Origin: JAZKIX01 sp040384645
GTDB taxonomy: Bacteria > Pseudomonadota > Gammaproteobacteria > Burkholderiales > Burkholderiaceae_D
Length of the DNA stretch: 64,000 nt
Assembly: GCA_040384645.1 (NCBI GenBank)
Contig: JAZKIX010000069.1
Span: 14,756-78,755, forward strand
Direction of reading: 5' to 3'
A model generated the notes under the pieces. That model had not been told where the DNA came from and did no database searches. It was given only the letters and a program-made list of their open reading frames with translations. The translations under genes and the position numbers were made by a program. Below, in pieces: positions 1 through 8,764 of this stretch. Numbering within the stretch: the first letter of the stretch is position 1; each line of letters opens with the position of its first letter.

Positions 1-1118
1 GCTCCGACCGCCCTCGCAACAATATCTTTTAATCGTTCAAGCTGCGCCTGATCTAGTGCCTTGCGCACTACCACGGCCACATTGACATGGCTCACGGCCC
101 CTGCTGCCGAGACCACTTGTTCAACGCGGCGACCAAGTTGGTAGTCCACTTCCCGGCTGGCCGTCCCGGCATGGCCTGGTGCGGCGCTTGGCGTAGTAGA
201 GGCTGCATCCGTTCCGTTATTGGTAGCGCGGTTGGTATGCCGCTCGCGCAAGATGGCACCAGTGGCAACACCTTGGTCTTCACCATTGCCCAGCACGGTT
301 TCGGTCGTCACCTTGACATGGTCATGGTTAAGGGTCACATCAACGCTCGCGATGCCCTGGCCAACGCCGAAGGTCCGATCCAGCACTTCGACCACTTTCT
401 TATTCAGATACACCTCGATTGCACGCTTGTCGTCTAGTCCGTCGGCAGACATGATGGCTTCGCCCTCTGTGCTGTTACGGCGCGTCAATGCTACCCCGTG
501 CTGATTGACAATGGTTACGTCATTGGACTTGATGTCAGGCACCGCTGCCGCTACAAGGCGTTGAATGCCCTGAATCTGGTTGGCATCGAGTGTCTTGCCT
601 TGTTTGGCCGCAATCGTAATCGAGGCCTTCGGCTGAGTACCGTTCTTTTTAAATAGAGCCTGTTCCGATAGCACCAGATGCACACGTGCCGTTTGCACTT
701 CCTCAAGCGAGAGAATGGTGCGGGTCAACTCACCTTGCAGAGCACGCTGATAATTAACCTTTTGCGCAAATTCGGTCATCCCTACTTCGCTGTCATTGAA
801 TAATTCAAAACCAACCGCGCCTTGCAAGGGCAGCTCCTTTCCCACCAATTTCAGGCGCGTTTGATATACGACATCGGAAGGCACCATAATAGTAGTGCCT
901 TCGTCACTGAGGCGATACGGCGTTTTTATTTTTTCCAATTCCGAAACCATGGTTGCGGCATCTTGTGGTGCTAGGTGGGCAAAGAGGACCTGGTAATGGG
1001 TCCGCAATGCCCACGTACCCAGTGCAATAGTTGCAATGATGATGAGCGCTGCGCCCAGCATCAATCCCAATTGTGCGGAACGCCCAAATTTATTCCAAAA
1101 ATCGTTTAAAGCAGTCAC
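1..1118 (-). CDS. fliF: Flagellar MS-ring protein FliF (partial, C-terminus beyond window)
   Basis: FliF builds the membrane-embedded MS ring on which the flagellar basal body and export gate assemble. The reverse strand translates without a stop from a GTG at 1118 to the window edge. There is a short N-terminal cytoplasmic stretch (VTALNDFWNKFGR), a transmembrane helix (LGLMLGAALIIIATIALGTW), then the periplasmic YscJ/FliF lipoprotein-like fold with 'VLFAHLAPQDAATMVSELEK' and 'ARVHLVLSEQALF'. The FliF C-terminal domain follows ('VTIVNQHGVALTRR', 'ALDDKRA'-like region). A ribosome binding site (GTAAGG) sits about 6 nt before the GTG. The second transmembrane helix and the FliG-binding tail lie outside the window. 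It is the last visible gene of a long minus-strand operon, 22 nt after fliE. Confidence 0.93.
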   Translation of the reverse strand, partial: MTALNDFWNKFGRSAQLGLMLGAALIIIATIALGTWALRTHYQVLFAHLAPQDAATMVSELEKIKTPYRLSDEGTTIMVPSDVVYQTRLKLVGKELPLQGAVGFELFNDSEVGMTEFAQKVNYQRALQGELTRTILSLEEVQTARVHLVLSEQALFKKNGTQPKASITIAAKQGKTLDANQIQGIQRLVAAAVPDIKSNDVTIVNQHGVALTRRNSTEGEAIMSADGLDDKRAIEVYLNKKVVEVLDRTFGVGQGIASVDVTLNHDHVKVTTETVLGNGEDQGVATGAILRERHTNRATNNGTDAASTTPSAAPGHAGTASREVDYQLGRRVEQVVSAAGAVSHVNVAVVVRKALDQAQLERLKDIVARAVG

Positions 1119-1140
1119 GTCTGTTTACCTTACAATTTTC

Positions 1141-1479
1141 TTATACTTGCATCTGCAAGAGTTCACGATACGCATCGAGCACATGGTTTCGTACCTGCAT
1201 CACCAGTTGCATGGACAGCTTGGCTTGCTCCAGATTGATCATGACCTGATGCAAATTAGTAGCATCGCCGGCCGCCAACTGCTGCACGCCATGGTCTGCA
1301 TTGAGCAACTGAGTGTTCACCTGCGATAACTGCTGGCTAAAGGCAGCGGCGAACTGGCCTGATGCTGCAGCTAGTGTCGATGCAGGAGCGGTGGTGAGCT
1401 GCGCGACCTTTGCTGCACTCGTCAGATTTAGCGAAGGCATCGAAATCGGCGGTAAAAAAGTGAGCGCCTCTACACTCAT
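1141..1479 (-). CDS. fliE: Flagellar hook-basal body complex protein FliE
   Basis: FliE joins the MS ring to the proximal rod. The 112-residue product has the family's variable N-terminus, a mid-region 'QFAAAFSQQLSQVNTQLLNADHGVQQLAAGD' and the conserved C-terminal helix 'LHQVMINLEQAKLSMQLVMQVRNHVLDAYRELLQMQV', which matches the FliE signature (usual length about 105-115). Its ATG overlaps the stop of flgC by 4 nt and is preceded by GGAGGC, so translation is probably coupled. It sits between flgC and fliF, as expected for proximal basal-body parts. Confidence 0.93.
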   Translation of the reverse strand: MSVEALTFLPPISMPSLNLTSAAKVAQLTTAPASTLAAASGQFAAAFSQQLSQVNTQLLNADHGVQQLAAGDATNLHQVMINLEQAKLSMQLVMQVRNHVLDAYRELLQMQV

Positions 1480-1913
1480 TGCGAGCCTCCCAACTCAAGC
1501 GCTTTCAAGGCCATCGTTTTGGCTGCATTAAGCGCAACCACATTGGCTTCATACGCACGCAAGGCGCTGGCGATATTGACCATTTCGGTCACTTGATTCA
1601 CGCCGGGCATCAAAACAAAACCTTTCTCATCGGCATCGGGATTGCCAGGTTCATACAACTTATGCGGAGCGACATCGGTTTCTTCGATACTGTGGATTTG
1701 GGCTCCATGCAATTGTGCTCCACTCAGTTGTTCAAAACCGACTGCGAAGTTGGTAGTGCCCTCGACGGTTGTGACGTGCAGAGGACGAAATAACTTACCA
1801 TCAGGACCCTTGCTGCTGTGGATGTTGGCAAGATTAACGGCGGAAATATCGAGCCGAAGTTTTTCGACATTCATGCCGGTGGCGCTAATGGCAAAGGCGT
1901 TGCGATAATCCAT
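1476..1913 (-). CDS. flgC: Flagellar proximal rod protein FlgC
   Basis: FlgC is a rod subunit exported through the flagellar type III gate. The 145-residue product begins 'MDYRNAFAISATGMNVEKLRLDISAVNLANIHS', the N-terminal rod signature with the conserved ANxxT/S region. It ends with 'MVNIASALRAYEANVVALNAAKTMALKALELG', the C-terminal coiled-coil signature of the FlgC family. GAAGGA precedes the ATG. The flgB stop is directly adjacent and fliE overlaps the end, so these genes are tightly packed in one operon. Confidence 0.95.
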   Translation of the reverse strand: MDYRNAFAISATGMNVEKLRLDISAVNLANIHSSKGPDGKLFRPLHVTTVEGTTNFAVGFEQLSGAQLHGAQIHSIEETDVAPHKLYEPGNPDADEKGFVLMPGVNQVTEMVNIASALRAYEANVVALNAAKTMALKALELGGSQ

Positions 1914-2297
1914 TTAGCGTTTTCCTTCTGCGATGGCTGAACCGATGAGTGACATGTGTTTGTTCAGCGCTTTCAGCAGTGCTTCATACTGGACGGTGTT
2001 TTGTGCAAGGTGGGCAATTTCTGTATCAAGCAGGGCAGTACGATCGGCCTCTGCCACCGGCTCGCCCCGCTCGATCACAGGTCTAATTGCCGACAGCATG
2101 CTCGGCTGCACCGCTTCTCCCTGTCCCAAGGCAGTACGCACTAGCTCCATCTGCTGCTCGAAATTGACACTGGCAGGCGCATAGCCTTGAGTGTTGATAT
2201 TGGCGATATTGTTGGCGATTGTCATATGCCGCAGACTGGCCGCATCGAGCGCCATTTTCACCATATCGACTGTGATTGCTTCAGCAGGACCAAACAT
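1914..2297 (-). CDS. flgB: Flagellar rod protein FlgB
   Basis: FlgB is the proximal rod subunit next to the MS ring. The product contains 'AASLRHMTIANNIANINTQGYAP', the N-terminal flagellar rod motif, and 'QNTVQYEALLKALNKHMSLIGSAIAEGK' at the C-terminus. I chose ATG 2297 (127 residues) because AAAAGGG lies 8 nt upstream. The longer GTG start at 2306 would abut that ribosome binding site. It is followed without a gap by flgC. About 70 nt separate it from flgI upstream. Confidence 0.92.
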   Translation of the reverse strand: MFGPAEAITVDMVKMALDAASLRHMTIANNIANINTQGYAPASVNFEQQMELVRTALGQGEAVQPSMLSAIRPVIERGEPVAEADRTALLDTEIAHLAQNTVQYEALLKALNKHMSLIGSAIAEGKR

Positions 2298-2365
2298 GCA
2301 AGACACCCTTTTCCAATAAATAATTATCGTTAACTTGTTGCATACGCATTTTCCTCATTTATTCA

Positions 2366-3508
2366 CTATTGAATCAACAGATCTGCGTGTAAGGCCCCTG
2401 CCGTTTTTACCGCCCGCAAGATTGAAATGATGTCACGTGTGCTGGTCTTGATACGGGTCAGGGCCTGAATCAGATCGGCTACCGAATTGCTTGACGCACT
2501 GACATAGCCGGTTTCATCATTTTCAGTCACCTTGATGCGTGTGTTTGCGAGGGCTTCGGTGCGCACATCGGGTCCGGTTTGCCGCACTAAAATCGGCTGC
2601 GACACCGTATTGTCAGTGACGATGGAAATTTTCAGGTCACCGTGAGAAATGACGATCTTGGCAATGCGGACATCACCGCCTGAAACCACGGTACCGGTGC
2701 GCTCGTCGACGACGACACGCGCGCGATTATCCGGCTCGACATTCAAGCGTTCGATCCGGGTCACGAAGTCAACCAGATAACCCCGATCCTGTTCGGGAAC
2801 CCGGATTTCGATCCCTTCGGCATCTTGGGCTTTCGCCAAAGGTTGGCCAAAGGCCGCATTGATTGCAGCGGCTATACGCGATGCGGTCGTAAAATCGGCA
2901 TCGCTCAGCGTAAATAACATCGTGTTGTCGGCTCTCAAAACCTTGGCCTGGATGCTGACTTCAACAGTGGCACCGGCTGGAATCGAGCCCACGGTCGGAT
3001 GATTTTTTTGTGCCATATTGCCGTTCAGGTCGTACTTGTAACCGCCGACGAACAAGGCCCCTTGTGCCAGCGCATAAATTTTTCCGTTCGGTGCTTTCAG
3101 CGGCGCCAGCAACAGATTGCCACCGGCTAGACTGCGGGCATCACCGATGGAGGTCACGGTGACGTCGATCGTATCGCCTTCATGCGCGGTCGGCGGCAAC
3201 TTGGCAGTGACCATTACTGCAGCCGCGTTACGACTTAATACCTCGCCGGGCTGCACAGCGACATCGAATTGCGCGAGCATGTTAGCAATCGACTGGCGCG
3301 TTGCCTTGTTGTTTACAGAGTCTCCGGAGTTGGCCAGACCTGTCACCAATCCGTATCCGATTAAGGCATTGTCACGCCAGCCTGCAAACTTGCCGATGTC
3401 TTTCAGGCGCACCATATCTGCATGCACTGTCTTAACGTGGAGAAAAGCGATGAATCCGAACAGCACCAGGCAGGCGCAACGATTCAGGCAAGAACGGTGA
3501 GTGCGCAT
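2366..3508 (-). CDS. flgI: Flagellar P-ring protein FlgI
   Basis: FlgI is the periplasmic P-ring protein that surrounds the rod in the peptidoglycan layer. The 380-residue product has a signal peptide (hydrophobic 'CLVLFGFIAFLHVKTVHA'), then 'DMVRLKDIGKFAGWRDNALIGYGLVTGLANSGDS', the hallmark FlgI N-terminus. It ends with 'DLIQALTRIKTSTRDIISILRAVKTAGALHADLLIQ'. The ATG at 3508 overlaps the flgH stop (TGATG), which favours this start over an in-frame ATG 33 nt upstream inside flgH. It forms the L/P-ring module together with flgH and flgA. Confidence 0.95.
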   Translation of the reverse strand: MRTHRSCLNRCACLVLFGFIAFLHVKTVHADMVRLKDIGKFAGWRDNALIGYGLVTGLANSGDSVNNKATRQSIANMLAQFDVAVQPGEVLSRNAAAVMVTAKLPPTAHEGDTIDVTVTSIGDARSLAGGNLLLAPLKAPNGKIYALAQGALFVGGYKYDLNGNMAQKNHPTVGSIPAGATVEVSIQAKVLRADNTMLFTLSDADFTTASRIAAAINAAFGQPLAKAQDAEGIEIRVPEQDRGYLVDFVTRIERLNVEPDNRARVVVDERTGTVVSGGDVRIAKIVISHGDLKISIVTDNTVSQPILVRQTGPDVRTEALANTRIKVTENDETGYVSASSNSVADLIQALTRIKTSTRDIISILRAVKTAGALHADLLIQ

Positions 3509-4143
3509 CAGAATCCGACCCAGGTAAACAGGCGCGACCAAAAACCCAGCCGCTGATGGGTAGCAAGATCGCCATCGTTGAGGTAACTGATTTTGGCATC
3601 GGCCAGTCGATAAGAAAATACCGTATTGGTATCTGATATATCGAGCGGGCGCACCCGTCCTTCGACCTTGATCTTTTGTTTTTCTTCATTAATCTCAAGC
3701 AGCTGCTCACCCGTGACCCAAAGGTCGCCGTTGGAGGCGACGCTACGGACACTGACTGTCATTTGAGCCAGCATCTTGCCGGTACGTTGGATCGTGCCAC
3801 CACCGTCAAAATGATTATTCACGCCAAGGCTGGCATTGTGTGTGATCTGGTTTGCACCAGCTTGCAGACCCAAATCACTGTTGCGTTGCAGTGTGGTGTC
3901 GGCACTGGTGGCCGCACTTGAATTCTCGTAAATCATGACAGTGAGAACGTCGCCTAGAAGATGCGCGCGTTTGTCGGAGGCGAGTGGACGGTAGCTGTTT
4001 TCGCTATACAGTGTCTCTGCAAGAAGTGGTGTTCCTACGCCGACCATCCACACAGCCGTGACCGAGATGAACACCATTGTTTTTCTTGTCGCACGCGGAG
4101 CCGACGTATACTTCATTGTCATAGATGGGCGCTCATTTTTCAC
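3508..4143 (-). CDS. flgH: Flagellar L-ring protein FlgH, apparently without a lipobox
   Basis: FlgH forms the outer-membrane L ring. The 211-residue product shows the family core 'SYRPLASDKRAHLLGDVLTVMIYENSSAATSADTT', 'GTIQRTGKMLAQMTVSVRSVASNGDLWVTGEQLLEINEEKQKIKVEGRVRPLDI' and the C-terminal 'LATHQRLGFWSRLFTWVGF'. Most FlgH proteins are lipoproteins. Here the N-terminal signal ends 'MVGVGTPLLAETLY' with no cysteine, so it should be processed by signal peptidase I. It overlaps flgA by 11 nt and flgI by 1 nt. Confidence 0.94.
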   Translation of the reverse strand: MKNERPSMTMKYTSAPRATRKTMVFISVTAVWMVGVGTPLLAETLYSENSYRPLASDKRAHLLGDVLTVMIYENSSAATSADTTLQRNSDLGLQAGANQITHNASLGVNNHFDGGGTIQRTGKMLAQMTVSVRSVASNGDLWVTGEQLLEINEEKQKIKVEGRVRPLDISDTNTVFSYRLADAKISYLNDGDLATHQRLGFWSRLFTWVGF

Positions 4144-5110
4144 TTACCTTCACGGCCTCGGTACTGGCCGATGGCCTAACGTGGATGCGTTGACCCACTT
4201 CTGCATTAGCCAGAGCAATGGCACGCGATTCGAGTAACAAGGCGCCGGCAACGAATTGCAGACTGACACTATCGCCTTGTGTCACTGCAATCGGAGTTTG
4301 TAAAGATGTTTTTAACAGTGGCTCACCTGAAAATAAAGTGCGTTTCAGAGTGCCACGAACGAAAGTGCAATCTGCAGGGAAGGGTGCACTAGTCAGTGCG
4401 GCTACATCTTGTTCACGCAATTGCAGTGCGTCGCATGGCGGCACGATGCCTTTCAATAAATCATGTTTTGCAACCAGTATCATTTGATGAACCTGCACGT
4501 TAAACGGCACAGTAACGGAACGTACAAATATGCCATCGATGATGATATCGACCCATACCGTGACACGACGATGCAAGGCGTGTGCGGGCGGTATGGCGCG
4601 CGCCTTGAGCTCCATTTTCCCGAGAGGCAATGGCAAATCGGGTAGCGGTGCTGACAACTGCAATACGACCCGGCGATTTTCCTGAGCCAGCAACTCCCTT
4701 AGGTAGGTTTGGGCGTGGTCGACGATCATGCTTGGGTCAATCACGGAGGCGATTCGCTCGACCCGCACCGCCTCGGCGCCCTTCCACGTGATGGCACGAC
4801 CGAATCCTCGGGCGCGTACTATGCGTTCGATCGCATTGCGAGAATAGCGGTCGGTGTACCCAGGTCGTGGTGCGGCACCCAGATCAATCGTTTTTAAGAG
4901 CTCCCATGCACCATTATCGGCTTGGTCGGTATTTTCCAGCGTCGTTACATCGGCAAGCGTCACACGTACCCCACTCACCATGACATCGGCTCTGATTGAT
5001 AATTGCACACCAGCGATACATGACCTAGCTACGCCCAATATCGATATCAGGACGCCTACTATCATGACCAGAATGCGAATGACGACGCCGGTTTGAAGAC
5101 TAAAACTCAT
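4133..5110 (-). CDS. flgA: Flagellar P-ring assembly chaperone FlgA
   Basis: FlgA is a periplasmic chaperone for P-ring assembly. The 325-residue product has an N-terminal hydrophobic export segment ('VIRILVMIVGVLISILGVARSCIA') and an extended N-terminal domain. The C-terminal SAF-type domain contains 'LLKGIVPPCDALQLREQDVAAL', 'GTLKRTLFSGEPLLKTSLQTPIAVTQGDSVSLQFVAGALLLESRAIALANAEVGQRIHVR', which is the typical ChapFlgA core. It is longer than enteric FlgA (about 220) but similar in size to other long FlgA proteins. It lies between flgG and flgH with a 5-nt spacing and an overlap. Confidence 0.9.
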   Translation of the reverse strand: MSFSLQTGVVIRILVMIVGVLISILGVARSCIAGVQLSIRADVMVSGVRVTLADVTTLENTDQADNGAWELLKTIDLGAAPRPGYTDRYSRNAIERIVRARGFGRAITWKGAEAVRVERIASVIDPSMIVDHAQTYLRELLAQENRRVVLQLSAPLPDLPLPLGKMELKARAIPPAHALHRRVTVWVDIIIDGIFVRSVTVPFNVQVHQMILVAKHDLLKGIVPPCDALQLREQDVAALTSAPFPADCTFVRGTLKRTLFSGEPLLKTSLQTPIAVTQGDSVSLQFVAGALLLESRAIALANAEVGQRIHVRPSASTEAVKVSEK

Positions 5111-5115
5111 TTTTC

Positions 5116-5895
5116 TTAGCGTCGCAGGTTGTTCGTCATTGTCATCATTTCGTCCGATGCCTGCGCCATCTTCGAACTCAGCTCATAGGCCCTTTGGGCG
5201 ACCATGAGTGCAACCATTTCCTCGACCAGAGAGACATTGGAATTTTCCAGCGCACCCTGTGTGAAAGTGCCCATACCTTGTTCGCCTGGCTTACCGTAGA
5301 TGGCATCTCCCGATGTCTCGGTCGGCGTGTAGACTCCTTTGCCAGCCACTTTAAGACCGGAGGGATTGGAAAAATCGACCAGTTCAAGCTGACCGACATC
5401 AGTCGTTGTCACGTGGGGCCCCGTCTGCGTTTGCACCGAGACCTTGCCGTTAGCGCCAATGATGACCGCCGATGCATTCGCCGCAATATGGATTGCTGGC
5501 TTCAATACATGGCCGCCGCTGGTCGCAAGATAGGAATCCTTGGTCACCTCCAGCGTACCGCCACGGCTATAACCATGACTGCCGTCAGCAAGAGTGACTT
5601 CAAGAAACCCACTGCCATTGATAGCGATGTCGAGTTGCGAATCGGTTTGTGTCAAGATGCCGGACGAAAAATCCTTGGCAATACTATCGACACTGATGCC
5701 GATTCCGAGCAAGCTGACGTTGCCTGCGGCGCCACTCGGATTACCGTTGGTTCCGACATGCATCAGTTCTTGAAAATTAATCCGGCTTTTTTTGAAGCCC
5801 GTTGTACTGACATTGACCATATTATTGGCAATGTTGTCGATACTTTGCTGCTGTGCCTGCATGCCGGTGGCTGCAATATATAGAGCGTCATTCAT
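5116..5895 (-). CDS. flgG: Flagellar distal rod protein FlgG
   Basis: FlgG makes the distal rod that passes through the P and L rings. The 259-residue product begins 'MNDALYIAATGMQAQQQSIDNIANNMVNVSTTGFKKSRINFQEL' and ends 'GALENSNVSLVEEMVALMVAQRAYELSSKMAQASDEMMTMTNNLRR'. Both are diagnostic for FlgG and the length is typical (about 260). AGGAAG lies 4 nt before the ATG. It sits between flgF and flgA. Confidence 0.96.
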   Translation of the reverse strand: MNDALYIAATGMQAQQQSIDNIANNMVNVSTTGFKKSRINFQELMHVGTNGNPSGAAGNVSLLGIGISVDSIAKDFSSGILTQTDSQLDIAINGSGFLEVTLADGSHGYSRGGTLEVTKDSYLATSGGHVLKPAIHIAANASAVIIGANGKVSVQTQTGPHVTTTDVGQLELVDFSNPSGLKVAGKGVYTPTETSGDAIYGKPGEQGMGTFTQGALENSNVSLVEEMVALMVAQRAYELSSKMAQASDEMMTMTNNLRR

Positions 5896-5923
5896 AGGCT
5901 TCCTGTGGAATTATTAAAAATGG

Positions 5924-6703
5924 TTAAAACTCGCCCAGCTTTTGAATCGCGGTGCGCAGCATTTCGTCGTAACCCTGGAACAACTTTTGCGCTGCTTCAA
6001 AATGATGTGTGGTTTCCATCATTGAAATCATTTCACGCAGTGGCGTGACGTTGGAACTTTCCAGATAGCCTGCCTGCAGTTCAGCTGGCACTTCGGAGAT
6101 CGTCGCCACAGTGCCGTTGGCACTATCGGGACGTAATAATCCATCAGGTGTTTTAAGCAGGGAGTTGCCGTCTTTAAATTGCACGATCTTGATCTGGCCG
6201 ACCGACACGCCTTCCTGCATGACATTGCCAGCATGGTCAATTACCGCGTTGTTGCCATTCACGACAATATCGCCGCTCTTGCCTTGTACTGCGAAACCAG
6301 CCACTGACACCAGACGGCCGCTGCGATCAAGGTGAAAATCTCCAGCACGGGTATAGGCTGAACCGTCGGATGTGGCCACTTCGAAATAGCCGTCGCCGAC
6401 AATGGCGACATCCCAGGGTCTGCCGGTTTGTTTGACAGGGCCGGTTGACATGTCGAGCGTGTGACTCATGACTGGCGTGAGCCCTGAAAAAGCGTTGACG
6501 CCAGTGTGATTAGTGCCAATCGAACTGCTGCCTGAAGTCGCAGCCCCTCCTGCGGCATACATCACATCACCGAATGCCTGGGTTACCGGGATCGAACGCT
6601 TGTAGCCGGGTGTGGTCATGTTTACCATGTTTTGACTGATGGTATCCATATAGCGCAGGTCGTTGTGCATGCTATGGGCGGCTGCGATGAGTGCATTGGT
6701 CAA
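5924..6703 (-). CDS. flgF: Flagellar rod protein FlgF
   Basis: FlgF is a proximal rod subunit. The 259-residue product has an N-terminal 'ALIAAAHSMHNDLRYMDTISQNMVNMTTPGYKRS' and a C-terminal 'QAGYLESSNVTPLREMISMMETTHHFEAAQKLFQGYDEMLRTAIQKLGEF', which match FlgF/FlgG rod proteins. Its position next to the clear flgG makes FlgF the best call. The start is an unusual TTG at 6703 with a strong AAGGAG 7 nt upstream. It follows flhA by 12 nt. Confidence 0.88.
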   Translation of the reverse strand: MTNALIAAAHSMHNDLRYMDTISQNMVNMTTPGYKRSIPVTQAFGDVMYAAGGAATSGSSSIGTNHTGVNAFSGLTPVMSHTLDMSTGPVKQTGRPWDVAIVGDGYFEVATSDGSAYTRAGDFHLDRSGRLVSVAGFAVQGKSGDIVVNGNNAVIDHAGNVMQEGVSVGQIKIVQFKDGNSLLKTPDGLLRPDSANGTVATISEVPAELQAGYLESSNVTPLREMISMMETTHHFEAAQKLFQGYDEMLRTAIQKLGEF

Positions 6704-6715
6704 AGTTTGTTCTCC

Positions 6716-8764
6716 TTAAATCGACAGCGTGGCAAACGCACGCAATTCCAGCGAATTGGGTACTTCGGCCAATGACAAAACACGCAATTGTGGCACCATC
6801 CGTTCCGACAGAACGCGAATGTGACGCCGCAACTCTGGGGCGCATAACAGCACCGGCAGCAGATTATTTTTCATCATTTTTTCTGCTTGTTGCGCCACAC
6901 GAGCAATGACTTGTTCGGCAAATTTTGGCTCAACGACGAGTGCACCACCTGACTCGACGGCGCGGATGTTTTGCATCAGGCTGTGTTCAATGGAGGGATC
7001 GAGCGTCATCACTTGCAATACGTTGCCGCCCGAGACAAGTGCCTGGCAGATAAGTGCGCCAAGACGCTGGCGCACCAACTCGGTTAAATAAACCGGATCT
7101 TTACTATTTTTTGCGTGGTCGACCAAGGTCTCAATGATGGCATCGAGATTGCGGATCGAGACCGCTTCTTTTAACAAATTTTGCAAAACACGCTGCACTT
7201 CGCCTACACCGAGCACGGTCGGGATGATTTCCTCTACCAATCCGGGTTGTGTTTCGCGTACGCGCTTGAGCAAGCGTTCTGTTTCCAAACGTGTCAACAA
7301 AATCGACGATTGTTGGCGTAGCACCTCGCAAAGATGGGTCATGAAGACGGTCGGCGGATCCACCACGGTAAATTTTCCGGCGCGTGCCTCGTCGCGTTGT
7401 GATTCTTCAATCCACACGGCCGGCAATCCATAGCTCGGCTCCTTGGTATCGATGCCACGCAACTTCGGGGCTTGTCCACCCGGATGAATGGCAAGCAACC
7501 TGCCTCGCAAAATTTCTCCTTTGGCCATTGCAACACCGAAGACCAGAATTTCATAGGCATTGGCCGCGAGTCGTGCCCCGGCTTTAAAACGCACGCTCGG
7601 CAACACCAGCCCGGATTCCAGTGCGTACTGTTTGCGGAAAGTGGCGATGCGCTCCATGAACATTGCCTGGTCGGTTTCCATCATTGCAACGAGTGCAACA
7701 CCAAGTTGAACCTCGACCGGCTCGATCGGTAGCAACCCATACGTATCGTCGTCGTTTTTCGCGTAGCTATGGTCCGATTGCTCCGCGCCTTCTGCGGAAG
7801 AGGAATCTGTTTTTGTGCTGCGACCAAGCAGCACCAGCGCGCCATAAAAGACGATCAGGATCAAGGCGGGCCAAGCAGGAATGCCCGGCAAGAACATCAG
7901 GCCGACGAGAGAGATGGCCACTAGCACCAACGTCTTTGGAAATGAGGTGAGCTGACGAAAAGCTTCCACACTCAAATTTTCGTCCGAGGCCGAACGCGTC
8001 ACAATGAGACCGGTACCCACTGAAATTACCAGTGCCGGCACTTGGGTCACGATGCCATCGCCAATGGTGAGCAAGGTATAGGTTTGTAGTGCGTGATCCC
8101 ACTTCATGCCCATTTGCATCACGCCGATCACCAGACCGCCAACGCTATTGATCAGCATGATAATGATGCCGGCGATCGCGTCACCTTTGACAAATTTACT
8201 GGCACCGTCCATGGCGCCATAAAAGGCGGCTTCCTTGCTGATATTCTTGCGGCGGCGTTGCGCTTCTTCCTGGTCGATGAAACCCATGTTGAGGTCGGCA
8301 TCAATACTCATTTGCTGACCGGGCATGCTGTCGAGTGTGAAACGCGCCGCCACTTCCGAGACGCGCTGGGCGCCACTGGTGACCACCACAAATTGAACGA
8401 CGACGAGGATCAAAAACACGATCAGGCCGATCACATAGTTGCCACCCACCACATAAGTGCCGATCGCGCCAATAACCTGGCCTGCGTCGCCATCGCGCAG
8501 AATCAACCGTGTCGCCGAAATGTTCAATGCTAGACGAAATAGCGTCGCAATAAGGAGCATCGACGGAAAAGTCGAAAACTCTACTGGCTTGGCCATATAG
8601 AAAGTCAACAGCAAAATCAATAAGGCAAAACTGAAATTGGCCAAAATCAGAAAATCGAGCAGGCCTGCAGGAATTGGCGCAAAAAGCATGAACAATACGC
8701 CCACGACCAGAATCACCATCGCGATATCGCTATTTGCCCCGAGGACCCGCCTAAGTGCGTTCAC
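6716..8764 (-). CDS. flhA: Flagellar export gate protein FlhA
   Basis: FlhA is the large nonameric export-gate protein of the flagellar type III secretion apparatus. The 682-residue product has eight predicted N-terminal membrane segments. It carries the FHIPEP-type signature region 'QQMSIDADLNMGFIDQEEAQRRRKNISKEAAFYGAMDGASKFVKGDAIAGI' and a cytoplasmic domain with 'RGRLLAIHPGG', 'GLPAVWI' and 'PTVLGVGEVQRVLQNLLKE'. The start is GTG at 8764, overlapping the flhB stop by 4 nt (GTGA), so coupling is likely. Confidence 0.97.
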   Translation of the reverse strand: MNALRRVLGANSDIAMVILVVGVLFMLFAPIPAGLLDFLILANFSFALLILLLTFYMAKPVEFSTFPSMLLIATLFRLALNISATRLILRDGDAGQVIGAIGTYVVGGNYVIGLIVFLILVVVQFVVVTSGAQRVSEVAARFTLDSMPGQQMSIDADLNMGFIDQEEAQRRRKNISKEAAFYGAMDGASKFVKGDAIAGIIIMLINSVGGLVIGVMQMGMKWDHALQTYTLLTIGDGIVTQVPALVISVGTGLIVTRSASDENLSVEAFRQLTSFPKTLVLVAISLVGLMFLPGIPAWPALILIVFYGALVLLGRSTKTDSSSAEGAEQSDHSYAKNDDDTYGLLPIEPVEVQLGVALVAMMETDQAMFMERIATFRKQYALESGLVLPSVRFKAGARLAANAYEILVFGVAMAKGEILRGRLLAIHPGGQAPKLRGIDTKEPSYGLPAVWIEESQRDEARAGKFTVVDPPTVFMTHLCEVLRQQSSILLTRLETERLLKRVRETQPGLVEEIIPTVLGVGEVQRVLQNLLKEAVSIRNLDAIIETLVDHAKNSKDPVYLTELVRQRLGALICQALVSGGNVLQVMTLDPSIEHSLMQNIRAVESGGALVVEPKFAEQVIARVAQQAEKMMKNNLLPVLLCAPELRRHIRVLSERMVPQLRVLSLAEVPNSLELRAFATLSI

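Noticed and set aside
87..504. Open frames on the plus strand opposite fliF
   Set aside because: They lie antisense to a clear FliF coding frame, lack ribosome binding sites and match no family.
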